Shown: positions 9,570 to 18,637 of the stretch, piece by piece
Layout: each line of letters begins with the position of its first letter
Position numbering within the stretch: position 1 is the stretch's first letter
Source of the DNA: Shewanella insulae
Lineage (GTDB): Bacteria; Pseudomonadota; Gammaproteobacteria; Enterobacterales; Shewanellaceae
Length of the DNA stretch: 64,000 nucleotides
Direction: 5' to 3'
NCBI RefSeq assembly: GCF_009831655.1
Contig: NZ_WRPA01000012.1
Location: 1-64,000 of the forward strand
Made by a program: the position numbers and the translations under genes
The notes under the pieces: model-generated
The model's input: only the letters and a program-made list of their open reading frames with translations
What the model was told of the DNA's origin: nothing
The model's database searches: none

Positions 9570-9902
9570 TTAACCGCATGTCTGTGGCTGATCTGAGTCG
9601 GCCGCATGGTCATAGAGGAACTGTTGGATGTCTAAACGATCCTTTTCAGAGAGATTCTCGAAGACTTCCGGTTTTACCTTATGCATGTCACGTTTGAAGT
9701 AACGATCCCATTGGCTCATGGTCTTGCTCATAGGCGTGAGTTCACCGGCGGTGTCGCCCTTGCTGTGGCAGGCTTTACACTCTTTTTTATAAAGGTGTTT
9801 CCCTTTCTTTGGGTTGCCACCGTCGACGGCGTAAACTTGTCCGCCTACTGAGAGGGTGAGGAGTAAGCATGTAGCTATTTTGGCGAGGTTTTTCATCATC
9901 AT
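9570..9902 (-). CDS. small monoheme cytochrome c
   Basis: A 110-residue periplasmic electron carrier with a signal peptide (cleavage near VYAVD, residue 26) and one heme site CKACH at about 43-47. A downstream Met (SKTMSQW) could be the axial ligand of a class I cytochrome. It is the first gene of the operon and probably delivers electrons to the octaheme cytochrome. Three ATG codons in a row follow AAGGAAA; the second or third gives the best spacing, so the start may be 3-6 nt downstream of the one listed. Confidence 0.9.
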   Translation of the reverse strand: MMMKNLAKIATCLLLTLSVGGQVYAVDGGNPKKGKHLYKKECKACHSKGDTAGELTPMSKTMSQWDRYFKRDMHKVKPEVFENLSEKDRLDIQQFLYDHAADSDQPQTCG

Positions 9903-10408
9903 TTTCCTTAATCGCTACTCTGAGCGATTTATTAACATGAAACAAAATGCTTGTTTCTTGTTGGAAAATTTACCAAAAGGAGGTAGTTGTAAACTTGATG
10001 TTGATCACTTTCATGAAAAAAATCTAATTGATAAAAATATCATGGATAAAAATCTAATGAATGGTGCTCAATTTATTGAAATATAAGTGTTTAATTTTTT
10101 GTTTTTGTCATATTGTGATCTTGTTCTCGGGGTAAAAGTGCCTGAGTAGATCACATTTTATTATTTCAGGTCTATCTAAATAGGTATTTATGCTTGTTTT
10201 TGTATTGCAAAAAGGTCTGTTGTGCCAGGGAAGGCTGCTAACGAAATTGGCAGGTTTTTGTGTGAGTGGGAAGGGCGGCAAAATAATTTGAAAAAAAGTG
10301 GTTGATGGATATGCTTCGAACGCACTTTTTTGCCTACTTAGTCTATCTTTAAAGACGACTCGGGTAGATTCCTGAGTGAGAACAAAAATAATGAACGGGG
10401 TGAATGAG
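9903..10408. other. divergent regulatory region between the cytochrome operon and the TraF-like gene
   Basis: About 500 nt of strongly AT-rich DNA serves both divergent genes. One possible CRP-type site is centred near 10121: TGTGA at 10114-10118 is a perfect half, but the second half, TCTCG at 10125-10129, is poor. CRP control of anaerobic cytochromes is known in Shewanella, so it is plausible but weak. Two short frames here lack ribosome sites and residue patterns expected of genes. Nothing else is recognised. Confidence 0.4.
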
Positions 10409-11605
10409 ATGAAATACCTTAGCTTGGTCATCGCAGTATTCTTGTCTGGCAGTGCCTCTCTGGCGTCTGCCGCTTCTCTCTACAACGAGGCCCGCAGTGA
10501 CGCCATGGGCGGAACCGGAGTCGCAGCCTCTAACCGTGAAGGGGCCGCCTTTATTAACCCCGCTCTGTTAGCCATTCATGCCCCTAAATATTCAGGCGGT
10601 GCCGTAATGCTGCCTGTATTGGGCGCCGAGGCATCGAATATCAATGAGCTTACCGATAAGTTTGACGCCCTGCAGGCCTCCTACGATGGCCTGGAGGCGG
10701 CCATTAATGCCAGTGATGTGGCGGGTATTAGCAGCTATCGTGACATGTTGGTTGCCGATCTTAAGTCCCTCGATGGCGAGAATGCCTATGGCAGCGTGGG
10801 ACTAGGTTTTTCCGTCGTTTTACCCACAAAGCGTATGCCTATGTCGATTTTTTACAAGACCTATATCGATGCGGTGAGCGTGGCGGTGATCGAAGACAGT
10901 GACATAGACACCCTGACCAACCTTGATCCCAATAATCCGCCTCAGGTCACCGACCTGGATTCTCAGGGGGCCGTGGTTGCCGGTGCCATCTCAGATCTGG
11001 GGGTGGCCCTGAGCTTCCCCTTGTCGATAGTTAACATGCCTGTGGCCATAGGTATCTCGCCCAAGCTGCAGCGCATCGACACCTATAACTATGTGGTAAG
11101 TGCCAATAACTTCGATGCCGATGACTTCGACGATAGCAAGTATCGCAACGACGATACCGTAGTGAATCTGGATATCGGCGTGGCTATGCAGCCAATCGAT
11201 GGCATGACTCTGGGGTTATCGGGGCGTAATCTGGTGAGTCAGAAGATAGATACGGTAGAGGCCCTGGGGCGGAAGTTTACCTATCGCGTCGAGGCCCTCT
11301 ATACCTTAGGGGTGGCCTATGACTGGGATAACTTCAGTGTAACGACTGATGTGGATCTCAATAGCCATCAGCGTTTCGATGAGATAGGTGATACCCAGTA
11401 TTGGCGTCTGGGTGGCGAGATGCGGGCGACCGATTGGCTGGCCCTACGTGTGGGATATCGTCACGATATGAAAGACACCAGCAGTAATCTCTATACCTTA
11501 GGTACAGGCTTTACCATAGGGCGCTCCTTTAATCTGGACCTGACGGGCCTAGTGGGCACAGATGACGCCGTAGGTGGCGTGATCCAGACCTCTTATCATT
11601 TCTAA
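10409..11605 (+). CDS. TraF-like outer-membrane beta-barrel protein
   Basis: A 398-residue exported protein related to the chromosomal conjugal transfer TraF family, which is fold-related to FadL-type barrels. ATG 10409 places a standard signal peptide at the N-terminus (MKYLSLVIAVFLSGSASLASA) with GGGG upstream. An in-frame GTG at 10376 would add eleven poorly conserved-looking residues. The mature start carries the family hallmark MGGTGVA followed by FINPALLA, and the C-terminus ends in Phe (TSYHF), typical of a barrel. It stands alone with its own terminator, far from conjugation genes, so a conjugation role is not implied; its cargo is unknown. Confidence 0.8.
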   Translation: MKYLSLVIAVFLSGSASLASAASLYNEARSDAMGGTGVAASNREGAAFINPALLAIHAPKYSGGAVMLPVLGAEASNINELTDKFDALQASYDGLEAAINASDVAGISSYRDMLVADLKSLDGENAYGSVGLGFSVVLPTKRMPMSIFYKTYIDAVSVAVIEDSDIDTLTNLDPNNPPQVTDLDSQGAVVAGAISDLGVALSFPLSIVNMPVAIGISPKLQRIDTYNYVVSANNFDADDFDDSKYRNDDTVVNLDIGVAMQPIDGMTLGLSGRNLVSQKIDTVEALGRKFTYRVEALYTLGVAYDWDNFSVTTDVDLNSHQRFDEIGDTQYWRLGGEMRATDWLALRVGYRHDMKDTSSNLYTLGTGFTIGRSFNLDLTGLVGTDDAVGGVIQTSYHF

Positions 11606-11628
11606 GGGCATGTTTCTTGATGAATGCA

Positions 11629-11660
11629 AAGGCCGGCAGTGATGCCGGCCTTCTCTTTTT
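11629..11660 (+). terminator. intrinsic terminator after the TraF-like gene
   Basis: A 9 bp stem (AAGGCCGGC with GCCGGCCTT) and a 6-base loop are followed by TTCTCTTTTT. It lies between two convergent genes. Confidence 0.88.
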
Positions 11661-11670
11661 AGAACCTGTA

Positions 11671-12411
11671 TTAGAGCAGGGAGCTTAAGGACTTGGCTGC
11701 CAGTAGGATGGCACTCAGGCTACAGAGCACCAGTGTCATGATACGGGTCTTGTTCTTGTCTATGCGTCCCACCAGACGGTTAGCCGTCAGGTAACCCAGC
11801 AGCACAGAGGGGAGCAGCAGCGCCGAGCAGTAGAAGTGGTGCAGGGTAAGCAGGCCGGTAAGCCCCAAGATCACCATGGCGATGGTGGAGCTGAAGATGA
11901 AGAAGGCCGACAGGGCGGCGCGAAACTGTTTGGCATCTTTGCCCGAAAGCAGTATGGCTAGCGGCGGCCCGCCGATGGCGGCGATGTTGCCGAAGATGCC
12001 CGAGATCACCCCGGCGATAAACAGGCTGCGACGGTTAACCACCAGGTTGAGCCTGAGCAGGCTCAGCAGTACGGCGATGGCAACGATAATGGCGATTGTC
12101 ATGCCGAGTACGGCCTGGGGGGCGACCAGAAGCAGGCTGGCGCCGATTAAGCCGCCAGGGATGCGTCCCAGCAAGGCATATTGCAGTCCGTTGAACTCCA
12201 GGGCGCCACGCTCGCGTAACAGGGTCAGCAGGGCGATAGAGAAGCCCATCAGGATCACGGGTGCAGGCACCAGTGATGGCTCGATAAGGTAAAGCAGGGG
12301 CGCGGCGACTACCGCCATGCCAAAGCCGATCAGGCTCTGGGTGAGGGCGCCGATGAAGACGACAAGCGAGGCTAGCGCCAGGATTTGGGGATCGAGCACA
12401 AGTGCAGGCAC
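11671..12411 (-). CDS. TauE/SafE-family membrane permease
   Basis: A 246-residue integral membrane protein with about eight hydrophobic helices. The N-terminal repeat contains the family pattern IGALTQSLIGFGMAVVAAPL, and a second copy with ISGIFGNIAAIGGPPLAILL follows near residue 135. Both match the two-repeat TauE/SafE (UPF0721) fold, whose members export sulfite, sulfoacetate or related organosulfur anions. It lies downstream of metJ on the same strand but is separated by a terminator, so linkage to sulfur amino-acid metabolism is only suggestive. Substrate unknown. Confidence 0.85.
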   Translation of the reverse strand: MPALVLDPQILALASLVVFIGALTQSLIGFGMAVVAAPLLYLIEPSLVPAPVILMGFSIALLTLLRERGALEFNGLQYALLGRIPGGLIGASLLLVAPQAVLGMTIAIIVAIAVLLSLLRLNLVVNRRSLFIAGVISGIFGNIAAIGGPPLAILLSGKDAKQFRAALSAFFIFSSTIAMVILGLTGLLTLHHFYCSALLLPSVLLGYLTANRLVGRIDKNKTRIMTLVLCSLSAILLAAKSLSSLL

Positions 12412-12440
12412 TGCAATGTTCCAGGCTAAGGTTGAAAACT

Positions 12441-12466
12441 AAAGAGGGATCGCCAAGCGATCCCTC
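12441..12466 (-). terminator. terminator of metJ
   Basis: A perfect 10 bp stem (12444-12453 with 12457-12466) and a 3-base loop are followed on the minus strand by TTTAGTTTTC. It lies just beyond the metJ stop and before the TauE-like gene. Confidence 0.8.
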
Positions 12467-12488
12467 CGTCAATTCGTGTGTGAGTGGC

Positions 12489-12803
12489 TTACTCCATCTC
12501 TTCCCACTCTATGCCCATCTCTGTCATCAGGCGTTTGACTTCGGCGGGGATGCTATCAGGCTTGTCTTTAGACAGGTCATCGTCTTGGGGGAGTGGCTGG
12601 CCGGTATAGGCGTGCAGGAAGGCCTCGCACAACAGTTCGCTGTTCGTGGCGTGACGCAAGTTGTTGACCTGGCGTCGGGTGCGTTCATCGGTTAACACCT
12701 TAAGCACCTTAAGAGGAATAGAGACAGTGATCTTCTTTACCTGCTCATTCTTCTTACCATGTTCAGCATAGGGGCTGATATAATCGCCATTCCACTCAGT
12801 CAT
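12489..12803 (-). CDS. metJ: methionine repressor MetJ
   Basis: A 104-residue ribbon-helix-helix repressor that uses S-adenosylmethionine as co-repressor and binds tandem AGACGTCT met boxes. The N-terminal beta strand that enters the DNA groove reads [15 protein letters not shown], followed by the helix segment [32 protein letters not shown], close to the enterobacterial protein. Length matches the family. It is divergent from metB and shares with it a control region containing two clusters of met boxes, so it should be autoregulated. Confidence 0.97.
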   Translation of the reverse strand: MTEWNGDYISPYAEHGKKNEQVKKITVSIPLKVLKVLTDERTRRQVNNLRHATNSELLCEAFLHAYTGQPLPQDDDLSKDKPDSIPAEVKRLMTEMGIEWEEME

Positions 12804-12904
12804 TGACTCACCTGTAAATTCTAAAATTCGGTGCAGATTTTAAACCCTTACAAATTACAGTCAAATTATTGCCTCGAATTTTTGCCAAATGCAAATAGAT
12901 TTCT

Positions 12905-12928
12905 AAATGTTTGGACGTCTAAACGTCC
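12905..12928. promoter_or_regulatory. MetJ operator (met boxes), metJ-proximal
   Basis: Three contiguous 8-mers resemble AGACGTCT: AAATGTTT (weak), GGACGTCT and AAACGTCC. Tandem 8 bp spacing is the known requirement for cooperative MetJ binding. The cluster is about 100 nt upstream of metJ and about 100 nt upstream of metB. Confidence 0.88.
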
Positions 12929-12958
12929 AAAAGTTGTTGACGCTCACCAGCGGCTTAG

Positions 12959-12982
12959 GTACATTTAGACGTCCAGACATCT
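12959..12982. promoter_or_regulatory. MetJ operator (met boxes), metB-proximal
   Basis: Three contiguous 8-mers: GTACATTT (weak), AGACGTCC and AGACATCT. The cluster ends 45 nt before the metB start, probably over its promoter or transcription start. Confidence 0.87.
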
Positions 12983-13027
12983 CTTTTGTCCGAGGTGCCT
13001 GCCCAGATTCGTATTGAGGAGTTGAAG

Positions 13028-14194
13028 ATGACAGCGCGTAAACTAGCCACCGCCGCCGTAAGACGAGGCATAGAGTCAGACACCCAGCACGGTGCCGTGG
13101 TGCCGCCAATCTATCTGTCGACAAACTACTCGTTTGAAGGGCATCAGCAGCCGCGGGCATTCGATTACAGCCGCTCCGGCAACCCGACCCGCTCCATTCT
13201 CGGTGACGCGATTGCCGAGCTGGAACAAGGTGCTACCGGCGTGGTGACCTGTACCGGCATGGCGGCCATTACCCTGGTAACCAACCTGCTAGGGCCAGAG
13301 GATCTGCTGGTGGTGCCTCACGATTGCTATGGTGGCAGCTATCGACTCTTTACCAACCTGGCCAAGAAGGGCGCCTTCAAGCTCTTGGTGGTGGATCAAA
13401 CCGATGAGGTCGCGTTGCAGCAGGCCCTGGCCCAGTCGCCTAAGATGGTGTGGCTGGAGACCCCCTCTAACCCACTGCTGCGTGTGGTCGATATTGAGGC
13501 CATAGCCCAGGTGAGCCACGAGGTGGGCGCCCAGGTGGTGGTGGATAACACCTTCCTCTCCCCGGTTTTACAACAGCCGCTACTGCTCGGCGCCGATATC
13601 GTGGTGCACTCGACCACCAAATATATCAACGGCCACAGCGATGTGGTGGGGGGCGCCGTGGTGGCTAAAGATCCAGAGGTGGGCGAGCTGCTGCACTGGT
13701 GGTCTAACACCCTCGGGCTGACGGGGTCGGCCTTCGACAGCTACCTGACCCTGAGAGGCCTGAGAACCCTGGCGGTGCGCATTCGTGAACACCAAGCCAA
13801 CGCCCAGAAAGTATTGACACTGCTTTGTGACCACAAGGCGGTGGAAAAAGTGTATTATCCGGGGCTTGCCGAGCATCCTGGCCATGAAATTGCGGCCAGG
13901 CAGCAGAAGGGCTTCGGCGCTATGCTGAGTTTTGAATTAAAAGGTGGCGAATCGGCACTCGTTGCCTTCTTAGATGCGTTACAATACTTCTCGGTAGCCG
14001 AGAGTCTGGGCGGCGTAGAGAGTCTGGTGGCGGTGCCCGCGACCATGACTCACAGAGCCATGGACCCAGAGGCCCGTCGCGAGGCGGGCGTTAAAGATAC
14101 CCTGATCCGTTTGTCAGTGGGCATAGAAGATGGCGAGGATCTGGTGGCAGATATTCTTGCGGGTTTAGAAGCGGCTATCGCGGTAAGTAGTTAA
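13028..14194 (+). CDS. metB: cystathionine gamma-synthase
   Basis: This PLP enzyme condenses an activated homoserine ester with cysteine to give cystathionine, the entry to methionine. ATG 13028 gives 388 residues (MTARKLATAAVRRGIESD) with GAGGAG upstream. An in-frame GTG at 12986 would add 14 residues and start almost inside the operator. The PLP-binding Lys is K198 in VHSTTKYINGHSD, and the substrate loop YSRSGNPTR is present near residue 48. Length agrees with the E. coli enzyme. It is followed after 19 nt by metL, as in the enterobacterial metBL operon, and is controlled from the met boxes upstream. Confidence 0.96.
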   Translation: MTARKLATAAVRRGIESDTQHGAVVPPIYLSTNYSFEGHQQPRAFDYSRSGNPTRSILGDAIAELEQGATGVVTCTGMAAITLVTNLLGPEDLLVVPHDCYGGSYRLFTNLAKKGAFKLLVVDQTDEVALQQALAQSPKMVWLETPSNPLLRVVDIEAIAQVSHEVGAQVVVDNTFLSPVLQQPLLLGADIVVHSTTKYINGHSDVVGGAVVAKDPEVGELLHWWSNTLGLTGSAFDSYLTLRGLRTLAVRIREHQANAQKVLTLLCDHKAVEKVYYPGLAEHPGHEIAARQQKGFGAMLSFELKGGESALVAFLDALQYFSVAESLGGVESLVAVPATMTHRAMDPEARREAGVKDTLIRLSVGIEDGEDLVADILAGLEAAIAVSS

Positions 14195-14213
14195 AGGGTT
14201 TGAGGAGCAGATA

Positions 14214-16607
14214 ATGACACGATGTCATTTGCATAAGTTTGGTGGTTCTAGTTTAGCGGATGCAGATTGTTACCGCCGTGTCGCCCACATTTTACTGACC
14301 CATGGCCACAGCGATGATCTTATCGTGGTGTCGGCCGCGGGCAAGAGTACCAATTTCTTATATCGCCTGCTGGAGCTGTGCGACACAGATCAGCTGTGGC
14401 AGGAAGAGTTACAGGTGCTGGTGAGTTATCAGCAGAATCTGATCGAGCAGCTGCTCTCCAACGAGCAGGCCCGCAGCCTGAGAGAGCGGCTGGCCACCGA
14501 CAAGTCGCAGCTGACCAGCCTACTGTCACTCGATGAACTTAACGATTATCAACGCAACCAGGTAGTAAGTTTCGGCGAGCGCTGGTCCTCCCGTCTGCTG
14601 GCGGCGCTGCTGCGCGAGTCTGGGGTGGCAGCTTTGGATGTGGATGCCCGCACCCTGTTAGTGGCCGACGAAGGTGCCGTGCCACAGATCCGCCTTAGCG
14701 AGTCGCGCCAGAAGGTAAAGGCCTTGCTTGAGGCACATCCCCAGGAGCGTCTGGTGATCACCGGCTTTATTTGCGCCAACGAGCAGGGCGACACCCTGCT
14801 GCTGGGTCGTAACGGCTCAGATTTTAGCGCCACTCTGCTGGCCAGCCTGGCGGATATCGAACGTGTTACCATCTGGACAGATGTGGAAGGGGTGTTTAAC
14901 GCCGACCCAAACCGGATCAACGACGCTAAGTTGCTCAAGAGCATGTCGCTCACTGAGGCGAATCGCCTGGCGCATCTTGGCTCTCCCGTGCTGCATAACC
15001 GCACTCTGCAGCCACTTTTCGATACCGAAGTCAGCCTGGCGGTGCGTTCAAGCTACGCGCCCCACACAGATTTCACCCTTATCGCTCCTAAGAGCTCATC
15101 TGCCAGTGCCCCTGTGGTCACCAGCCTCTCCAGCGTCAGCCTGTTTAGCCTGACCGTCGAGGTCGAACTACCTCAGCTGCTGGCCTGTTTTGCCCAGGCG
15201 GGCCTGACGCCACTGGCCTACTGGTCACTGGCCCATGGCCGCGCCGAATTGGCCTTTACCCATGAGAATCAGAAGCAGGCTCAGGCCATCTTCGAGGCCA
15301 AGGGAAGTGAGCTGGGAATAGATGAGTTACAGCTTCGCGACGATCTCGGCCTGGTGGCTCTGGTGAGCGCCGATGCCAGCCTCTATCGTCGTGGCTTCTC
15401 GCGTCTTCTGAGCCGTGAGGCGCATCCTCTGTGTAACGATGGCCTGAGCCTGGTGACTCTGGTGCCTAAGGCCCAGGTGAACCTATTGACTCAGAAGGTA
15501 CACAGACGTTGCGCCGGCCCGCGTAAGCGTATCGGTGTCCTGCTGCTGGGCATAGGCAACATAGGCGAAGCCTGGATCGATCTGTTCAAGCGTGCTCGCC
15601 CAGTGCTCAATAAGGAGCTGGAGGTCAGCGTCGAGTTGGTGGGACTGCTGAGTTCGAAGAAGGCGCTGCTGAGTGAGACAGATATCGATCTGAGTAGCTG
15701 GCAGCAGGCTTTCGAGGAGCGCGGCACCGGTTGGCAGTACACCCATTTGTTTGAGCAGTTGCAGGCGCTAAATTGTGATGAGTTGATCGCCCTGGATATC
15801 AGCGCCAGCGCCGATCTCACCCTGCAATACCCAGAGTTTTTTGCCCGCGGTATTCATATTGTCAGCGCCAACAAGCTGGCGGGTTCTGGGCCGCTGGCCT
15901 TCTATCAAGAATTGAAACAGCAGTTGGGCAATCGCCGTCTGTTCTGGCGTTATAACGCCAGCTGCGGCGCGGGTCTGCCGGTGCAACATGCATTGAACGA
16001 TCTGCATAACAGCGGCGACAGCATAGAGGCGGTCGGCGGTATCTTTTCCGGCACTCTGTGTTGGCTGTTCGAGCACTATGATGCCAAGAAATCCTTTTCC
16101 CAGCTGGTACTTGAAGCTAAGGGGCTGGGGATCACCGAGCCGGATCCCCGCGACGATCTCTCCGGTCGGGACATGCAGCGCAAACTATTGATCTTGGCCC
16201 GTGAGATAGGTTACGACATAGAGCTGGACGATATCGAGCTGGAGTCTCTGGTGCCGACGCACCTGGCCGATATCCCGCTGGATGATTTTCTCACCCGCAT
16301 GGCGGAGCTTGACGGCGAGATGTTACAGCAGTATCAGGCGGCGGCCGAGCAGAACAAGGTGCTCAGGTATGTGGCCTCGCTGGACTCAGAGCTGGGGCAA
16401 CTCAAGGCCAAGGTGGGGATCCAGTGGGTGGATAGCAGCCATCCTTATGCCAACCTGACGCCGGGGGATAATGTCTTCGTGATCCGCAGCGATTTCTATC
16501 AGGACAATCCGCTGATCATCCGTGGTCCGGGTGCCGGGCGTGAGGTGACGGCTGCGGCGGTACAGTCGGATCTAGCGCAGATCTGCCGGGATCTCCTGCA
16601 AGAGTGA
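14214..16607 (+). CDS. metL: bifunctional aspartokinase / homoserine dehydrogenase II
   Basis: A 797-residue fusion that catalyses the first and third steps from aspartate to homoserine. The N-terminal aspartokinase domain opens with HKFGGSSLAD (residues 7-16) and contains GRNGSDFSATLLA near 200, followed by a degenerate ACT-like regulatory region. The homoserine dehydrogenase domain starts near 443 with the nucleotide-binding GVLLLGIGNIGEAW and includes NASCGAGLP and the GLGITEPDPRDDLSGRD active-site loop. Adjacency to metB and MetJ boxes distinguishes it from ThrA. AGGAG lies 7-8 nt before the start. Confidence 0.96.
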   Translation: MTRCHLHKFGGSSLADADCYRRVAHILLTHGHSDDLIVVSAAGKSTNFLYRLLELCDTDQLWQEELQVLVSYQQNLIEQLLSNEQARSLRERLATDKSQLTSLLSLDELNDYQRNQVVSFGERWSSRLLAALLRESGVAALDVDARTLLVADEGAVPQIRLSESRQKVKALLEAHPQERLVITGFICANEQGDTLLLGRNGSDFSATLLASLADIERVTIWTDVEGVFNADPNRINDAKLLKSMSLTEANRLAHLGSPVLHNRTLQPLFDTEVSLAVRSSYAPHTDFTLIAPKSSSASAPVVTSLSSVSLFSLTVEVELPQLLACFAQAGLTPLAYWSLAHGRAELAFTHENQKQAQAIFEAKGSELGIDELQLRDDLGLVALVSADASLYRRGFSRLLSREAHPLCNDGLSLVTLVPKAQVNLLTQKVHRRCAGPRKRIGVLLLGIGNIGEAWIDLFKRARPVLNKELEVSVELVGLLSSKKALLSETDIDLSSWQQAFEERGTGWQYTHLFEQLQALNCDELIALDISASADLTLQYPEFFARGIHIVSANKLAGSGPLAFYQELKQQLGNRRLFWRYNASCGAGLPVQHALNDLHNSGDSIEAVGGIFSGTLCWLFEHYDAKKSFSQLVLEAKGLGITEPDPRDDLSGRDMQRKLLILAREIGYDIELDDIELESLVPTHLADIPLDDFLTRMAELDGEMLQQYQAAAEQNKVLRYVASLDSELGQLKAKVGIQWVDSSHPYANLTPGDNVFVIRSDFYQDNPLIIRGPGAGREVTAAAVQSDLAQICRDLLQE

Positions 16608-16612
16608 TCTTA

Positions 16613-16650
16613 TGGGCCGATGCGGCAGCTGCGTATCGGCCCAGCTTTTA
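16613..16650 (+). terminator. terminator of metBL
   Basis: An extended hairpin, TGGGCCGAT (16613-16621) with ATCGGCCCA (16635-16643), has an inner CGGCAGCTGCG segment and is followed by GCTTTTA. The T-run is short, so termination may be partial. Confidence 0.7.
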
Positions 16651-16790
16651 TCCCTTCCTCTCCTCTTTTTTTATTACCTTTTAGGGTGTTTCGACGGGTC
16701 AACTCGGTGAGATCGACTTCCCTGTACCTGCCGCTCGGCTTTGGGTCTATCTTATAAACAAATTGTTTTTTAATGAGTCAATTTTTGGGC

Positions 16791-16844
16791 TTGACATCAC
16801 TCTGAGTTTCTCTAGTATATGGACATATAGACGTCCAAACGTCT
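16791..16844 (+). promoter_or_regulatory. metF promoter with three MetJ met boxes
   Basis: A consensus -35 TTGACA lies at 16791-16796. After 16 nt, a -10-like TAGTAT lies at 16813-16818. Three contiguous met boxes follow: GGACATAT (16821-16828), AGACGTCC (16829-16836) and AAACGTCT (16837-16844). The operator would cover the transcription start, a standard repression layout. Confidence 0.87.
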
Positions 16845-16846
16845 AA

Positions 16847-17770
<924 letters not shown>

Positions 17771-17794
17771 TGTCCAGGCTATAGCCATAAATTC

Positions 17795-17826
17795 AAAGCC
17801 TCGCCCTAATCGGTGAGGCTTTTTGC
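17795..17826 (+). terminator. terminator of metF
   Basis: An 11 bp stem with one G-T pair (17795-17805 with 17812-17822) and a 6-base loop runs into TTTTT. Confidence 0.85.
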
Positions 17827-17976
17827 TGCGATGGCCCTGAAGACGGTTTGGTTAGCCTGTTGACTCTTTTTAAACTTAATTCCTGTGCTAAGTTCTGACA
17901 ACTGGCTGCATTATGCCTTCTCCTATTGTTCCACCCGAGACTGAGTGTTAACGTTACTAACTAATGTTCAGTTTCT

Positions 17977-18201
17977 ATGGTTCTTATGCATACTAATGCG
18001 AGTCTTTGTCCCTTGTGCCAACAGCCTAATGACTGCGCCCTGGCGGCTCGGCGAGAGGGCGACACCTGTTGGTGTCATCACCAGGAATTTGTGCCCAAGG
18101 CGAAAATCCCCCAAGCCATAGCCCCAGACTCATGTATTTGTCAGGCCTGCGCCGAGGCCCTTAGGAAGGAGGCTGAACAGGGTATGAAGAGACTCGATTA
18201 A
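17977..18201 (+). CDS. cysteine-rich CWC-family protein
   Basis: A 74-residue cytoplasmic protein whose Cys pattern (CPLC, NDC, CWC, CICQAC) matches the small Cys-rich CWC family, named for the central CWC motif near residue 31. The cysteines are arranged like a metal-binding module, but no function is established. A second in-frame ATG lies three codons downstream (17986). It lies 31 nt upstream of the RcsF-like lipoprotein gene and may be co-transcribed. Confidence 0.8.
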   Translation: MVLMHTNASLCPLCQQPNDCALAARREGDTCWCHHQEFVPKAKIPQAIAPDSCICQACAEALRKEAEQGMKRLD

Positions 18202-18232
18202 TGATTTATTTAATGTTTAAGGATGAATATCA

Positions 18233-18604
18233 ATGAAAAGTACCGGCATCATATTCTTGGGATTGATCACACTGGCGGGATGTAGCAATTTTAGTGTGCG
18301 AACGAATATTTCACCCGAGGAAGCGTTAAAGACCTCCAAGGTGGAAGAGTATAGTGTGGCCGAAATTAGTCGTTATAAGGCGGATTCTTTGGGGCGGGTG
18401 TCAACCTCTATGTGTCGCACTCGCTCCACTCAGCCCAAGCCGACCGAGTCATTACTGATTGGCAACCTCAAATATAAGGCACAGAAGCTGGGGGCCAACG
18501 GCATTGTTGTTATGGAGTGTGTCGATCATAAGATCAATAACGATTGTGCCGAATTTTTACGTTGTGATGCGTTGGCCTATCGCGTCGATTTCGACGCCCT
18601 ATAA
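18233..18604 (+). CDS. RcsF-like outer-membrane stress-sensor lipoprotein
   Basis: A 123-residue lipoprotein with a clear lipobox (LAGC, lipidated Cys 17) after a short hydrophobic signal. The mature part has four cysteines at 61, 96, 105 and 111, the count and order seen in RcsF, where they form two disulfides. The segments LGRVSTSMC and KAQKLGANGIVVMECVDHK align by eye with the corresponding RcsF regions. RcsF senses envelope damage and signals to the Rcs phosphorelay. No Rcs kinase gene lies in this window, so the signalling partner is unknown and the name is kept at family level. Confidence 0.75.
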   Translation: MKSTGIIFLGLITLAGCSNFSVRTNISPEEALKTSKVEEYSVAEISRYKADSLGRVSTSMCRTRSTQPKPTESLLIGNLKYKAQKLGANGIVVMECVDHKINNDCAEFLRCDALAYRVDFDAL

Positions 18605-18608
18605 AGTA

Positions 18609-18637
18609 GAAAGAGGCGAAATCGCCTCTTTTTTTCT
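18609..18637. terminator. bidirectional terminator between RcsF-like and Sel1-repeat genes
   Basis: A 9 bp perfect stem (AAGAGGCGA with TCGCCTCTT) and a 2-base gap are followed by seven T residues on the plus strand. The opposite side is A-rich, so it may also serve the convergent gene. Confidence 0.85.

Noticed and set aside
9856-10086. 76-codon frame between the monoheme cytochrome and the TraF-like gene
   Set aside because: Overlaps the start of the cytochrome gene on the other strand, is Asn/Lys/Ile-rich as expected from AT-rich noncoding DNA, and has no ribosome site.
10376-10408. GTG 10376 as start of the TraF-like protein
   Set aside because: It would place eleven extra residues before a complete signal peptide; ATG 10409 fits export better.
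10108-10431. 107-codon minus-strand frame in the same region
   Set aside because: Covers the promoter and signal-peptide region of the TraF-like gene; no sensible protein pattern.
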